A DNA stretch of 64,000 nucleotides from Glycomyces buryatensis. Lineage in GTDB: Bacteria > Actinomycetota > Actinomycetes > Mycobacteriales > Micromonosporaceae. Positions 48,366 through 56,578 of this stretch are shown here, piece after piece. Under the pieces are notes generated by a model. That model was not told where the DNA came from and ran no database searches. It saw only the letters and a list, made by a program, of their open reading frames with translations. Where the stretch lies: NCBI RefSeq assembly GCF_004912275.1, contig NZ_STGY01000055.1, forward strand, positions 1-64,000, written 5' to 3'. The position numbers and the translations under genes are program-made. Each line of letters opens with the position of its first letter. The first letter of the stretch is position 1.

Positions 48366-48683
48366 TCAGCCGTCTTGGTTGTTGACATCGGAGGTCGTCA
48401 GAGCCTCGGACTCGTCGCTGTCGTCGGCCGAGGCCGTGACCGCGTCGGACAGGCCCTCAAGGGCTTCGATCAGCTTCTGGGTATTGGTCCACATGGTCTG
48501 GTGGAACTCGTTGTAGCTGCTGCGTGCGGAGGGGGCGTTGTCGAGCACGCCGAAGGCGGGCATTTTGCCCAGAGCGCCTTCGGGTTCGAGCATGGGGGCG
48601 AGTTCGTCTCGAGCGGTTTCGAGGTGAGGCTTGACTGCCTCTGTGAACTCGCGCATGGCTTCAGAATCGATTTTTCTCGCCAC
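48366..48683 (-). CDS. EspC/WXG-like type VII secretion protein
   Basis: A 105-residue helical protein, with no signal peptide, of the size of EspC/WXG100 proteins. The turn lies around GVLDNAPSARSSYNEF and no classical WxG is present. Upstream partner in the operon with the lipoprotein and PPE-like substrate. Predicted to form a helical hairpin for secretion. Called from size, composition and context. Confidence 0.65.
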   Translation of the reverse strand: MARKIDSEAMREFTEAVKPHLETARDELAPMLEPEGALGKMPAFGVLDNAPSARSSYNEFHQTMWTNTQKLIEALEGLSDAVTASADDSDESEALTTSDVNNQDG

Positions 48684-48901
48684 GGGGGTTTCTCCTCAAG
48701 GAGCGCAGTGTATTTGGGACCTGACCTCGATGGTATCGGACCGGCGCAATTCACACGGAGCGCCCGAAGCCGGACATGAGGGTGGCCGCGTCTCTAGACG
48801 GATCTGGACGCGAGGGCGCGCCTTATTGGTCCGCTGAGCCGTGGCCGTTTAGACTTGTCGTGCGTGCTATGAGCACGAAATTCAGATAAGTGAATATCAG
48901 C

Positions 48902-48943
48902 GGCGGCCCGCCGCAACGTCGCTAAACAAGCTGGCGGGCCGCC
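48902..48943 (+). terminator. Hairpin upstream of divergent gene
   Basis: GGCGGCCCGCC (48902-48912) pairs with GGCGGGCCGCC (48933-48943), then TCCTTC. It lies only 26 bp before the start codon at 48970, so it may be an attenuator or end of a short upstream transcript. Confidence 0.45.
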
Positions 48944-48969
48944 TCCTTCACCAGAGAGGCGTACCTCCC

Positions 48970-49890
48970 GTGGCATATATCAGCCTACTCGAAAACAGGC
49001 CTGAGTCTGTAGACGGAAACCCCTCGGGCGTCGCGTGGAACGTGATCGTTCCGCCCTGGACGCTCCCCCCGAGGAACCCGGCGGCGTTCCGCGCGAAGAT
49101 CGCCGCGCTCAACCCCAAGCCGAGCCCCAGCCCGCAATGCTCCGACCAGCGACTCAACCCTCGCCCCAACCGGCGTTTCGGCCCCCGGGCCATGCAACGC
49201 CCCGATCTGCCGAGCCTCGGTCGTCTGCGGGAGGCGGCGTTCGACCGCTTCATGGAGGGTTCGGCCGACCTTGCCCAGGCACACCACACGGAGATGGACC
49301 CCGGCCGCTGGGAACGGGCCTGGACGAGCCTGAGGGAGGGTCGGATCTGGCGGGCCCTCAAGACTGCCTGCGGCCGGGACCGCAAAGGAACCCAGAGTCG
49401 CGCGGCAGCGGCGGAACCGCTGAATCGGTCTGCCGCACAACAAGTCCGCGCCGCGCGGTTCGCCGACGCCCTGGGCGGAGCCCGCCGCGCCCGACAAGAG
49501 CACGCCACCGCCATCAGCGACGCCGAACCCGAAGGTCAAGGGCGCCTGAGGGGTAGCGGCGGCTGGCTCTCTGGGCCTGGACTCGACAACGTGCCCGGCG
49601 GCACTGTCGCAAACACCGGAGGTGATCCCGACACCGGAGATGAGGTGGCACCCGACTACGAAGGCCTCACGCCCCCAACGGAACCGCCCGAACCGTCCAA
49701 GACCGTCCACACCGCCGAGGAAACGGCCCGCAACCCGCACGCCCCGGGTTTCCACACAGCACCCGACGGCACGCACTACCTGAATTTCCCGCTCCAGACC
49801 ACCGCCCGCGCCGCCGCCATCAAGGTCACCGACCTGATGCGGGCCGGGGCCGCCCTCGGAGCGCTCATGGACAGAGGGGCCACGGCATGA
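48970..49890 (+). CDS. Hypothetical protein, possibly secretion-related
   Basis: A 306-residue Ala/Arg/Pro-rich protein with high third-position G/C in this frame, which supports it over antisense frames. No domain recognised. The last part (PGFHTAPDGTHYLNFPLQTT) is better ordered. No signal peptide. Its TGA overlaps the ATG of the next gene (ATGA), so the two are coupled. It is divergent from the type VII operon. Confidence 0.6.
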   Translation: MAYISLLENRPESVDGNPSGVAWNVIVPPWTLPPRNPAAFRAKIAALNPKPSPSPQCSDQRLNPRPNRRFGPRAMQRPDLPSLGRLREAAFDRFMEGSADLAQAHHTEMDPGRWERAWTSLREGRIWRALKTACGRDRKGTQSRAAAAEPLNRSAAQQVRAARFADALGGARRARQEHATAISDAEPEGQGRLRGSGGWLSGPGLDNVPGGTVANTGGDPDTGDEVAPDYEGLTPPTEPPEPSKTVHTAEETARNPHAPGFHTAPDGTHYLNFPLQTTARAAAIKVTDLMRAGAALGALMDRGATA

Positions 49891-50177
49891 GACTCCACGC
49901 CGTCATCGATGAGGCCGGACTCCCGGTCCTCGGCATCGAAACGATCGACAATCGAAAGGTCCAATACTCCTGGCCCATCGGCCAAGACCGCCTCCGCCTA
50001 CTCTTCGTAGACCTGATCCCCGCCACCATCGGCTCGATCACCGGCCTCCAAACCCGCTGCCCGCGACTCCACGTCTCCGAACCGCTCCACCGAGAATGGG
50101 CCGAATCCCAAACCGATCACCTGAAATCCGAAGCAATCCGCCTCTGGCACACCACCTTCCGCCACTGCGAAGGCTGA
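49887..50177 (+). CDS. Hypothetical small protein
   Basis: A 96-residue protein starting in the ATGA overlap with the preceding gene. It reads as a soluble alpha/beta fold (MRLHAVIDEAGLPVLGIETI). No family recognised. Coupling to the upstream gene supports both being real. Terminator not seen. Confidence 0.6.
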   Translation: MRLHAVIDEAGLPVLGIETIDNRKVQYSWPIGQDRLRLLFVDLIPATIGSITGLQTRCPRLHVSEPLHREWAESQTDHLKSEAIRLWHTTFRHCEG

Positions 50178-50295
50178 GAGGAGACGAGATCTCGGTACGC
50201 CCTCGAACTGGAGAAGCTTCTGGTCCGGGGGCACCGTGAATGGCGTTGGCCACGTAGATTCGGGTCGAACAATCAATCGCCCAGGAAGAAGAGAC

Positions 50296-50946
50296 GTGCT
50301 TGACCCTCGATACCCATCGCAGACACCTGCCCGCATACCGATCGCGATTGCCCTGATCCAGTTCGCAGTCTTCTTCATCGCGCTGTCGCCGCTGGCACTC
50401 GTCCCGCTAATGCAAGCCGACGCGACCTACTACTTCGAGACCTGGATCGAGCCTGAACCTGGCGACACCGCCACTCAATACATGCTGGAACACAGCTACG
50501 TTGAGCTGGGACTCATCGGCGTCGGTGTGGTGCTCCTGCTCGTCTTGGCCATCGTCTCGGCAGTCGGATTGCACAAAGGCAAGCGCTCCGCCCGCATCCT
50601 GACCGCAATTTGGGTAGGCATCCTGGTTGTGGGCGCGATCGGGTGGGAGAGCTGGGTCTGGATCTGGAGCTCAAGCCTCGGCGAGGACCTGGAGTCGGCC
50701 TCCGCCGGCAAATTCTCGGGGGCGCAGTACTACATGGACGCGCTTGATCTGAATATCCCTGTGGCCGCAGCGACGCTCGTATTGGCCCTGCTCGTCTTCA
50801 TCCTCGTATTGACACCCGCTGTGCGGAGGTGGACTCCCAAGCGGAGCTACGTCGTGTTCGCCGGGCAGCAAGCGCCCACGGCAGGCGCACAATTCGGTCC
50901 GCCGCAACAGGCCCAATTCCCACCCTCGGACCAGAGGCAGTTTTAG
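50296..50946 (+). CDS. Four-helix membrane protein
   Basis: A 216-residue protein from the GTG at 50296, chosen because AGGAAG lies 7-10 nt upstream. A longer frame to 50236 lacks one. Four TM helices are visible (about 18-38, 76-98, 106-127 and 160-183), with a Gln/Pro-rich cytoplasmic tail (AGAQFGPPQQAQF). No family recognised. Confidence 0.65.
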   Translation: MLDPRYPSQTPARIPIAIALIQFAVFFIALSPLALVPLMQADATYYFETWIEPEPGDTATQYMLEHSYVELGLIGVGVVLLLVLAIVSAVGLHKGKRSARILTAIWVGILVVGAIGWESWVWIWSSSLGEDLESASAGKFSGAQYYMDALDLNIPVAAATLVLALLVFILVLTPAVRRWTPKRSYVVFAGQQAPTAGAQFGPPQQAQFPPSDQRQF

Positions 50947-51086
50947 CCCTTGATGCTTGCCGTCATGTCGAAGATTCGAAGAGCCGCAGCCCAGCACTCC
51001 CAAACCGGCCGGCCTCCTTGGCCCGCCATGGATGTGATGAGCTGTGGAAGCGATGAGCACTGATCAATCCGAGCCGGCTCGGAACC

Positions 51087-51425
51087 GTGACTCCGATGAA
51101 CCCCTTGAGGAACCGCCCTCGAGCTCCGCGGCCTCCTGCCCTTTTCCTCGCCGGCCTGACCACGACCCTGCTCACGGCCGTCGCCGGACTCACCGGCGGC
51201 CACGAGGTCGATTACCGCGAAACCGTCTCGCCCTGGTTCCGGAGCATCTGGATCCTCCAACCCGACGTCGCCGCCATGGCCGGCGCCTTCAAGCTCCACG
51301 CGCTCATCGGCCTGACCCTCTTCGCGCTCTTCCCCTTCACTCGGCTCGTCCACGCCTTCAGCGCACCCGTCTGGTACCTCTTCCGCCCCTACGTCGTCTA
51401 CAGGACCCGAGACCGGGAACCCACC
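51087..51425 (+). pseudogene. narI: Truncated nitrate reductase gamma subunit (narI remnant)
   Basis: The C-terminal part of NarI, the membrane b-type cytochrome of respiratory nitrate reductase. It keeps YRETVSPWFRS, the haem-ligand His pair in FKLHALIG and FTRLVHAFSAPV, and the end LFRPYVVYRTRD. Helices I-III with the other two haem His are missing, and no narGHJ is nearby. Downstream the frame runs on into the LRR gene's region. It cannot make a working subunit. Confidence 0.75.
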
Positions 51426-51546
51426 CCGGCCTCCCGCCGGGCACCCGAGGCTGGACGTAGATTCACCCGCTTCGGGGGAGTGCCGCGTGGAGGATTCGCT
51501 TTAGAATGGGGGACCCCCTTGTCTCCCAGCAGGAAGATGCCCCTCG

Positions 51547-52803
51547 ATGCTCGACGAGGCCATGCAGCGCATCCACGAGGCCAAGCGCACCAGGCAGACG
51601 GAGCTCGATCTCGCCGATCTGGACCTCACCCAATTGCCCGAAGAGGTCTGCGAGCTGACCGGGCTCACCAACCTCAACCTCATGGACAACCGGCTCACAG
51701 GGCTGCCCGAGTCGATCGGCAATCTCACGGGGCTGGTCGAGCTGATCCTGTTCGACAACAGGCTGACTGCGCTTCCGGAGTCGATCGGGCGACTCGGCGC
51801 ATTGACCAAGTTGGACCTCGGGAACAACCGGTTGACCGCACTGGTGGAAGCTGTCGGCGACCTCGCCACTCTCGAATGGCTCTACCTTTCCGGGAACGAT
51901 CTGGAAGAACTGCCCGAGTCACTGTGCAACCTCGTCTCCCTGGTTGAAATCGACCTTCGCAGCAACGATCTCGAAGCGCTGCCCGAACCGATCGGCAATC
52001 TCGCGAGCCTGGCCGAACTCAACCTGCGGGGCAATGACCTCCGGTCGCTGCCCGAGTCGATCGGCGACCTGGCGCGGCTCGAGTTTCTGGATCTGAACGC
52101 CAACCGGCTGACATCACTGCCTGAATCCATCGGGGCGCTCGCCGCGCTCACCAATCTCGATCTCAACGGCAACCGGATCACCGAACTGCCCGACTCGATC
52201 GGCGAACTCAGGAAGCTGGAAGAGCTCGACGTGAGCTACAACCGACTGGAGGCACTGCCGCAGAGCATCGGGAAGCTCACCGCCATCAAGAAGCTCACCG
52301 CCCGAAACAACGACCTCCTATCACTGCCGGAAACCCTCGGCAACCTGGTCGCGCTCACCGAACTCGATCTCTGGGACTGCAGTATCGAAGCGCTGCCGGA
52401 CACGATCGGGAATCTCACCGCGATCACCAGACTCGACCTGGGGTTCAACCGGCTTTCGGTGCTGCCAGACTCGATCGAAAACCTGACCGCCCTCACCGAG
52501 CTCGACCTCAGATTCAACCGGCTCTCGATGCTGCCGGACTCGATCGGGAACCTCACCGAGCTCGAGACGCTGGATCTCGAAGGCAACCGGCTCTCAGCAC
52601 TTCCGGACTCCATCGGAGGCCTCACGGCACTCACGCAGCTCGAGGTCAAGCGCAATCAACTCAGTGTCCTGCCCGCGAGCCTGTCAGCAATCGGGGGGTT
52701 GAAGGAGCTTCTGGTCGAAGGGAACCCGTTCGCCCCCGAGGTGGCCGCCGCGGTTGCCAGCGGGCACGACGGCCTCATGGCCTTCCTCAAGGAAATTTCG
52801 TGA
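51547..52803 (+). CDS. Leucine-rich repeat protein
   Basis: A 418-residue protein made of 16 complete leucine-rich repeats of exactly 23 residues (from about residue 17 to 385) of the type ALTELDLRFNRLSMLPDSIG, plus a C-terminal cap (GLKELLVEGNPFAPEV). No signal peptide, TM helix, kinase or GTPase (Roc) domain, so it is a pure cytosolic scaffold. It lies directly downstream of the narI remnant and upstream of CDI-type immunity genes, an area with signs of insertion. AGGAAG precedes the ATG. Confidence 0.9.
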   Translation: MLDEAMQRIHEAKRTRQTELDLADLDLTQLPEEVCELTGLTNLNLMDNRLTGLPESIGNLTGLVELILFDNRLTALPESIGRLGALTKLDLGNNRLTALVEAVGDLATLEWLYLSGNDLEELPESLCNLVSLVEIDLRSNDLEALPEPIGNLASLAELNLRGNDLRSLPESIGDLARLEFLDLNANRLTSLPESIGALAALTNLDLNGNRITELPDSIGELRKLEELDVSYNRLEALPQSIGKLTAIKKLTARNNDLLSLPETLGNLVALTELDLWDCSIEALPDTIGNLTAITRLDLGFNRLSVLPDSIENLTALTELDLRFNRLSMLPDSIGNLTELETLDLEGNRLSALPDSIGGLTALTQLEVKRNQLSVLPASLSAIGGLKELLVEGNPFAPEVAAAVASGHDGLMAFLKEIS

Positions 52804-52969
52804 TCGTTTGGCTTCAGCACCAAAATGATCGCGAATCTCGTTTCTGCTTCGCTATGCGCCCCAGCCCACCTCAACCAGGCGCTTCACACGATCGCGGAAC
52901 TTGAACAAGCCCTGGCTCGCGGCGGTTCGCTGATGGTGAAAGCCCGAAGGCCTCAGGAACCGACCCTAT

Positions 52970-53380
52970 TCACCGCCATTCCGTGAAACGGCCGGGAAAC
53001 GCCAGATTCCAATCGTCTTCTCCGACTTGTTCCACGATTTCCGCGAGCTGCCTTCTCACCTCGGGATGAGCCGCAAAGTACTCGTCGGGCAGTGAGAGGC
53101 AGGCCGCAAGGAGATCACCGGGGTACAGATCCCCTTCAACCATTGGAGTTCGCTGGAGATCGTGCAACGCGAAGGGCACGGTCCATGCAAGCGAAATCCG
53201 TTGGCCGATGAGCAGGCGAAGCTCCTCGGTCGACAGCTGCGATGCAGGTTTGGCGCGCGCCGCATGGCAATGACGGATGAGTCTGGTTGCGTCAGCGGAA
53301 GGCCGCGGCCAGCGGTCGTTCTCCAATTGCTCCAGGGACTCATGGATTTCGGTGCGGTTCATGATGGCATGTGTCTGCAC
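52970..53380 (-). CDS. CdiI-type contact-dependent inhibition immunity protein
   Basis: A 136-residue protein matching the CdiI family pattern: LEQLENDRWPRPSADATRLI, ELRLLIGQRISLAWTVPFAL and EGDLYPGDLLAACLSLPDEY. It is the last gene of the toxin operon. The GTG at 53380 has GGAAAG upstream inside the preceding gene, which overlaps by 22 nt. A later ATG at 53362 is possible. Predicted to bind and block a nuclease-type toxin. Confidence 0.8.
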   Translation of the reverse strand: MQTHAIMNRTEIHESLEQLENDRWPRPSADATRLIRHCHAARAKPASQLSTEELRLLIGQRISLAWTVPFALHDLQRTPMVEGDLYPGDLLAACLSLPDEYFAAHPEVRRQLAEIVEQVGEDDWNLAFPGRFTEWR

Positions 53381-53688
53381 TTAGCTTTCCACTGGCCAAA
53401 AGCGGCAGCGATTGAAGCGCTCGCATGTACGTATGGACCGTCGCCTCCGTGACGAACCACCCTCCGTTCATCGTCGACGTAGATCATGTCGAACCCGTGC
53501 AATCGCAGCAGCGCTGACCGGACCATCGGGTCGGCGATCTCGTCGTCGCGCTCCTCGACCCAGGGTTTCGCCCAAACATGGGCCTCCTCGCGAGTGATCT
53601 CGCGGTTGATGACCCGGTTCCATTGCGCGGCCACCTCCTCGCGGTTGGGGATGTCCATACCTTCCATCATATTGCTCATTTGAGCCAT
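53359..53688 (-). CDS. Hypothetical, immunity-cassette gene
   Basis: A 109-residue acidic protein overlapping the CdiI-like gene by 22 nt. The pattern NREITREEAHVWAKPWVEERD, then YVDDERRVVRHGG, is seen in small proteins beside CDI immunity genes, but its own function is not known. It lies 10 nt below the preceding immunity gene. Probably another immunity or cassette protein. Confidence 0.6.
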   Translation of the reverse strand: MAQMSNMMEGMDIPNREEVAAQWNRVINREITREEAHVWAKPWVEERDDEIADPMVRSALLRLHGFDMIYVDDERRVVRHGGDGPYVHASASIAAAFGQWKAKCRHMPS

Positions 53689-53698
53689 TACGGGTTCG

Positions 53699-54178
53699 CT
53701 AGAATTGATCTATCGGCTCGATAATATATCCTTTAAGTATCGGAGCAAACATATTTTGAGCGTCAAGATCATTGGGGTCGATCAATCTCGGATCGACGAC
53801 TATTTCTTGGCCCTTTCGCTTCTCGATCACGATAATTTCATCATAGAATTCAAGGAATCCAGATGAACTGTTATCACGAGATAGTAGGTCGAGTACGGAC
53901 TTAATGATTCGGGCAAGGCCTCGATTCTCATCCTCGAAGTTCATAGATTTGCGCGGCTCGAAAGAGATCGAGGTAAAGGTGTCGGTGGCCTGCAATCGCC
54001 GTCCTTCGTCTGTGAACTCTGCAACCTCCATGACAGTCGCAGCAGCCCACCATTTCTCACCTGTGATAGGTGACGGCGCCAGGAGTTTAACTCGATCAAG
54101 ATCGAGTACGGTACAGAAGAAATCCGAAATCTCCTCCACTGAATAAGAGGCTGTGTTGAATTCGTAATTTGTCGACAT
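53699..54178 (-). CDS. Probable immunity protein for the adjacent toxin
   Basis: A 159-residue, AT-rich (compared with the window) acidic protein following the toxin gene by 9 nt. Position and size fit a cognate immunity protein. Distant similarity of MSTNYEFNTASYSVEEISDF to SitI3-type proteins is possible. The low GC contrasts with surrounding genes and suggests recent transfer together with the toxin. Confidence 0.65.
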   Translation of the reverse strand: MSTNYEFNTASYSVEEISDFFCTVLDLDRVKLLAPSPITGEKWWAAATVMEVAEFTDEGRRLQATDTFTSISFEPRKSMNFEDENRGLARIIKSVLDLLSRDNSSSGFLEFYDEIIVIEKRKGQEIVVDPRLIDPNDLDAQNMFAPILKGYIIEPIDQF

Positions 54179-54187
54179 GGAAATCTC

Positions 54188-54880
54188 CTAGAACGGATAG
54201 AAATCGATGACCTGGCCGTTTTGAACAATCTTGATCTCCTCAAGGTTGTTGATCGGCTTGCGCTCCAGGGTCGCTCTCAGGTCGGCTATATTCATCCCTG
54301 AATCATCGAGGTTGAGTACGATATTATCAGCCTGCCCCTTCTTGACCTTCGCGGATATATCGTCTCGGATACGGCCTGGGTCATCTCTACTTGGAGAGTA
54401 GCAGTCGAAGTACTCGCCTTCGATTTTGTAATCGGGGTCCTTACCGTTCTCGTTCCTGGGAGGGTTTTGCTCAACGTCATACCCGTGTTCGGCCAGAGTC
54501 TGAGCGGCCTCATTCTCACGTTGTAGCCCTCGCCTGTTTTCTGGGCTGCCCCTCACTTCGGTCGGTTCACCGCGGGGCGTGTTGTTCGGGCTCGGCTCCT
54601 GAGACGGTTCGGTACGGCCTTTGTCATCGGTCGGCGTGTTGTTTGCGGAGTTGTCGGCATCAGCGTCGGTGCCACCATTGGCGTCTTGTCCTTGTCCCGG
54701 GACCTCGCCCTTTTTGTAGTTTCCTTCTACTGCGTCGTTGGCGGACGTGATGCCGTTGGCGGGCAGGTCGGCGCCGTGTGAGTTGGTGCCGCCACTGCCG
54801 TTGCCCTTGCCGCTCTTGTCTTTGGAGGCGAGGGCTAGGCCTATGACGGCCACGGTCAGGAGCTTGAAGAGGATGCGCAT
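54188..54880 (-). CDS. CdiA C-terminal tRNase-type toxin
   Basis: A 230-residue protein: hydrophobic N-terminus (1-19), a disordered Gly/Asn/Asp/Thr-rich linker (20-115), then a nuclease domain (about 116-230). The domain carries ENEAAQTLAEHGYDVEQNP, DPDYKIEGEYFDCYSP and GQADNIVLNLDD, the pattern of CdiA-CT tRNases with a PD-(D/E)XK-like core (Asp150, Glu156, Lys180 region). It should cut tRNA in target cells. Codon use and base composition fall to AT-rich at the nuclease part. Its secretion module appears to be the separate gene 12 nt upstream. Confidence 0.8.
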   Translation of the reverse strand: MRILFKLLTVAVIGLALASKDKSGKGNGSGGTNSHGADLPANGITSANDAVEGNYKKGEVPGQGQDANGGTDADADNSANNTPTDDKGRTEPSQEPSPNNTPRGEPTEVRGSPENRRGLQRENEAAQTLAEHGYDVEQNPPRNENGKDPDYKIEGEYFDCYSPSRDDPGRIRDDISAKVKKGQADNIVLNLDDSGMNIADLRATLERKPINNLEEIKIVQNGQVIDFYPF

Positions 54881-54892
54881 CGGATTCGGGTC

Positions 54893-55606
54893 CTAGCTGT
54901 CGAGGAGCGCTTGCAGGGCCTCGAAGCTCTGCACGAGGGCCATGATCACGCCGAAGAGCGTTATGGACAGGTTCAGGACCAGGCCGGTCGCCTGCGTCGC
55001 CACCAGGGGGATGCCCACGCCGGTCGCGATGAGCCCCAACCAGACCGGGAGTCGGACGAATAGAGTCGACACCAGTTCCGCGATCAGGTCCCGCACCAGT
55101 TCGCGGGTGACGGTGATCAGTGTCCCGGCGCCTTCGGTGGCCGCGCTCATTGCCGCGCACAGACTTGCCAGACCGTCGGTGCCTTCGACGTTGTAGTCCA
55201 TCTTCGTCCGGTAGGCGTTCGCGGCCTCGCCGCTCCAGTCCGCGACGTCGTCATCGATATAGGCGTCGAGCTCGTCCTTGATGGCGAGCACTTCGGCCGC
55301 CATATTGGCCCACGTCTGGGCATGCGCGGTGAGGATGTCGGCGTCGCCGGCGATGTCGTCGAGGAATTCGCGCAGCGGTCCGACCGCCTCCATCAGCCAG
55401 GCGACTCCGGTCGAGGTGATCGTGCCGAGCGGGTCGAGAAAAGTGGCGACGCCTTCGAGGCCGGTCATGAGGCCGGCGAGGGAGGCGTCGACCCAGTTGC
55501 CTTCCTGGATGCCGGTCACCACGCCGGCGATCTCCTCGCCGATCCCCGAACCGGTGTACCAGCGATGGGAGTCCTGGACATCGGCCACCAGGTAGTTGTC
55601 ACTCAT
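54893..55606 (-). CDS. WXG-type/TM secretion module of polymorphic toxin
   Basis: A 237-residue protein with a helical N-terminal half, WxG turn (W124-S-G126) as in WXG100 proteins, and two TM helices at about 185-205 and 208-228. In other actinomycetes this module is fused to C-terminal toxins. Here it ends, and the toxin gene follows after 12 nt. It may carry the toxin through the type VII system. EspC-like gene is directly upstream with no gap. Confidence 0.72.
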   Translation of the reverse strand: MSDNYLVADVQDSHRWYTGSGIGEEIAGVVTGIQEGNWVDASLAGLMTGLEGVATFLDPLGTITSTGVAWLMEAVGPLREFLDDIAGDADILTAHAQTWANMAAEVLAIKDELDAYIDDDVADWSGEAANAYRTKMDYNVEGTDGLASLCAAMSAATEGAGTLITVTRELVRDLIAELVSTLFVRLPVWLGLIATGVGIPLVATQATGLVLNLSITLFGVIMALVQSFEALQALLDS

Positions 55607-55921
55607 CTACAGCTCCCCAGCGATATTGTCGAGATCGGATGCGGCGGAGGCGTCGGCGTCCTCATAGGATTCGGCGGTCGCGTTCAGGGCCGTCACGTGG
55701 CCTTCCAGATTGCGTTTGCCCTGATCGATGCGGGCATCGACCATGGCGTGCTTCTCCTCGAGGATCGGGGCGATCCACTCGCACAGCGGTCCGAAGGCAT
55801 CGTCCGCCTGGGTGATCGCGGTCGAGGCCGAGCGGACGGCCTCGAACCTCTCGATCAGGCCTTGGATGTGGCTGGTGTGGGTGCGCAGATCCTCGGGGTC
55901 GACGCTGAGGCGGTCGCTCAT
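55607..55921 (-). CDS. EspC-like type VII protein
   Basis: A 104-residue helical protein of the EspC/DUF2580 type (LSVDPEDLRTHTSHIQGLIE, helix-turn-helix). It ends one base before the WXG/TM gene and overlaps the YbaB gene by 4 nt (ATGA). Likely partner that dimerises with WXG-like substrate for secretion. Confidence 0.78.
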   Translation of the reverse strand: MSDRLSVDPEDLRTHTSHIQGLIERFEAVRSASTAITQADDAFGPLCEWIAPILEEKHAMVDARIDQGKRNLEGHVTALNATAESYEDADASAASDLDNIAGEL

Positions 55922-56358
55922 TGCCGCTGGCCTTCCGCGTCGGAGTCGAGGCGTTGTTTGAGGCTCGCCGCGACCGCCTTGCCTGTCTCGGAGTCAGCCC
56001 CGACCGTGGCGGCGATGACCTCGCCGGTCTGTTCCACGATGCGCCGCTTGGCTTCGGCGATCGTCTCCATTATGGTGCGCGAGACGACGTCGGGTGTGAC
56101 ACGTCGAGTGCGGTCGGATAGTTCGATGCCGGTCAGGTTCCCCGTCGAGTCGACCTTGACGGTGATCAGGCCGTTCGAGTCGGACACGGTCACCGACAGG
56201 GCTTTCATCTGCTCGGCCATCGCCTGCGTCTGGGACGCCATCTGCTCGAATCTGGCCTTGCGCTCCTCGAGTCGCGCGCGGGCGGCCTCCGGGTTGAGCA
56301 CGCGAGCCAGGTTCGGACGCGGAGAAGGCGGTGGCGGTGGGATGTCATGGGGAGTCAA
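55918..56358 (-). CDS. YbaB/EbfC-family protein
   Basis: A 146-residue protein with a Pro-rich start and the YbaB core SVTVSDSNGLITVKVDSTGN followed by VSRTIMETIAEAKRR. YbaB proteins bind DNA, and versions like this are first genes of type VII toxin operons in actinomycetes. The start is TTG at 56358 behind GGAAGGA. First gene of the operon running to 52970. Confidence 0.8.
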   Translation of the reverse strand: MTPHDIPPPPPSPRPNLARVLNPEAARARLEERKARFEQMASQTQAMAEQMKALSVTVSDSNGLITVKVDSTGNLTGIELSDRTRRVTPDVVSRTIMETIAEAKRRIVEQTGEVIAATVGADSETGKAVAASLKQRLDSDAEGQRQ

Positions 56359-56516
56359 AGGTCGTTCCTTCCAAAGGAAGCGAGGGGAGGTTCACGACAT
56401 GTTATGAGGCGCCTGCACATTCGAGGGAATGCGTCCCGAATTGTGGGATCTGCGTGGATTCCGAACCCTGCTGGTCAAGCCCATCTCGGGCGCCCGCACG
56501 GTGGGTAGGACAGGGA

Positions 56517-56547
56517 AGCGGGCACCGGGATTGGGCCGGTGCCCGCT
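56517..56547 (-). terminator. Terminator of HAF-like gene
   Basis: AGCGGGCACCGG (56517-56528) pairs perfectly with CCGGTGCCCGCT (56536-56547), 32 nt after the stop at 56579. Confidence 0.85.
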
Positions 56548-56578
56548 GGCGATCGTTGGTTTGGGTTGTGGGCCTGGG

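Noticed and set aside
51426-51947. Extension of the narI remnant frame to 286 codons
   Set aside because: After the narI end it reads Arg/Gly-rich sequence that is an alternative frame of the LRR gene.
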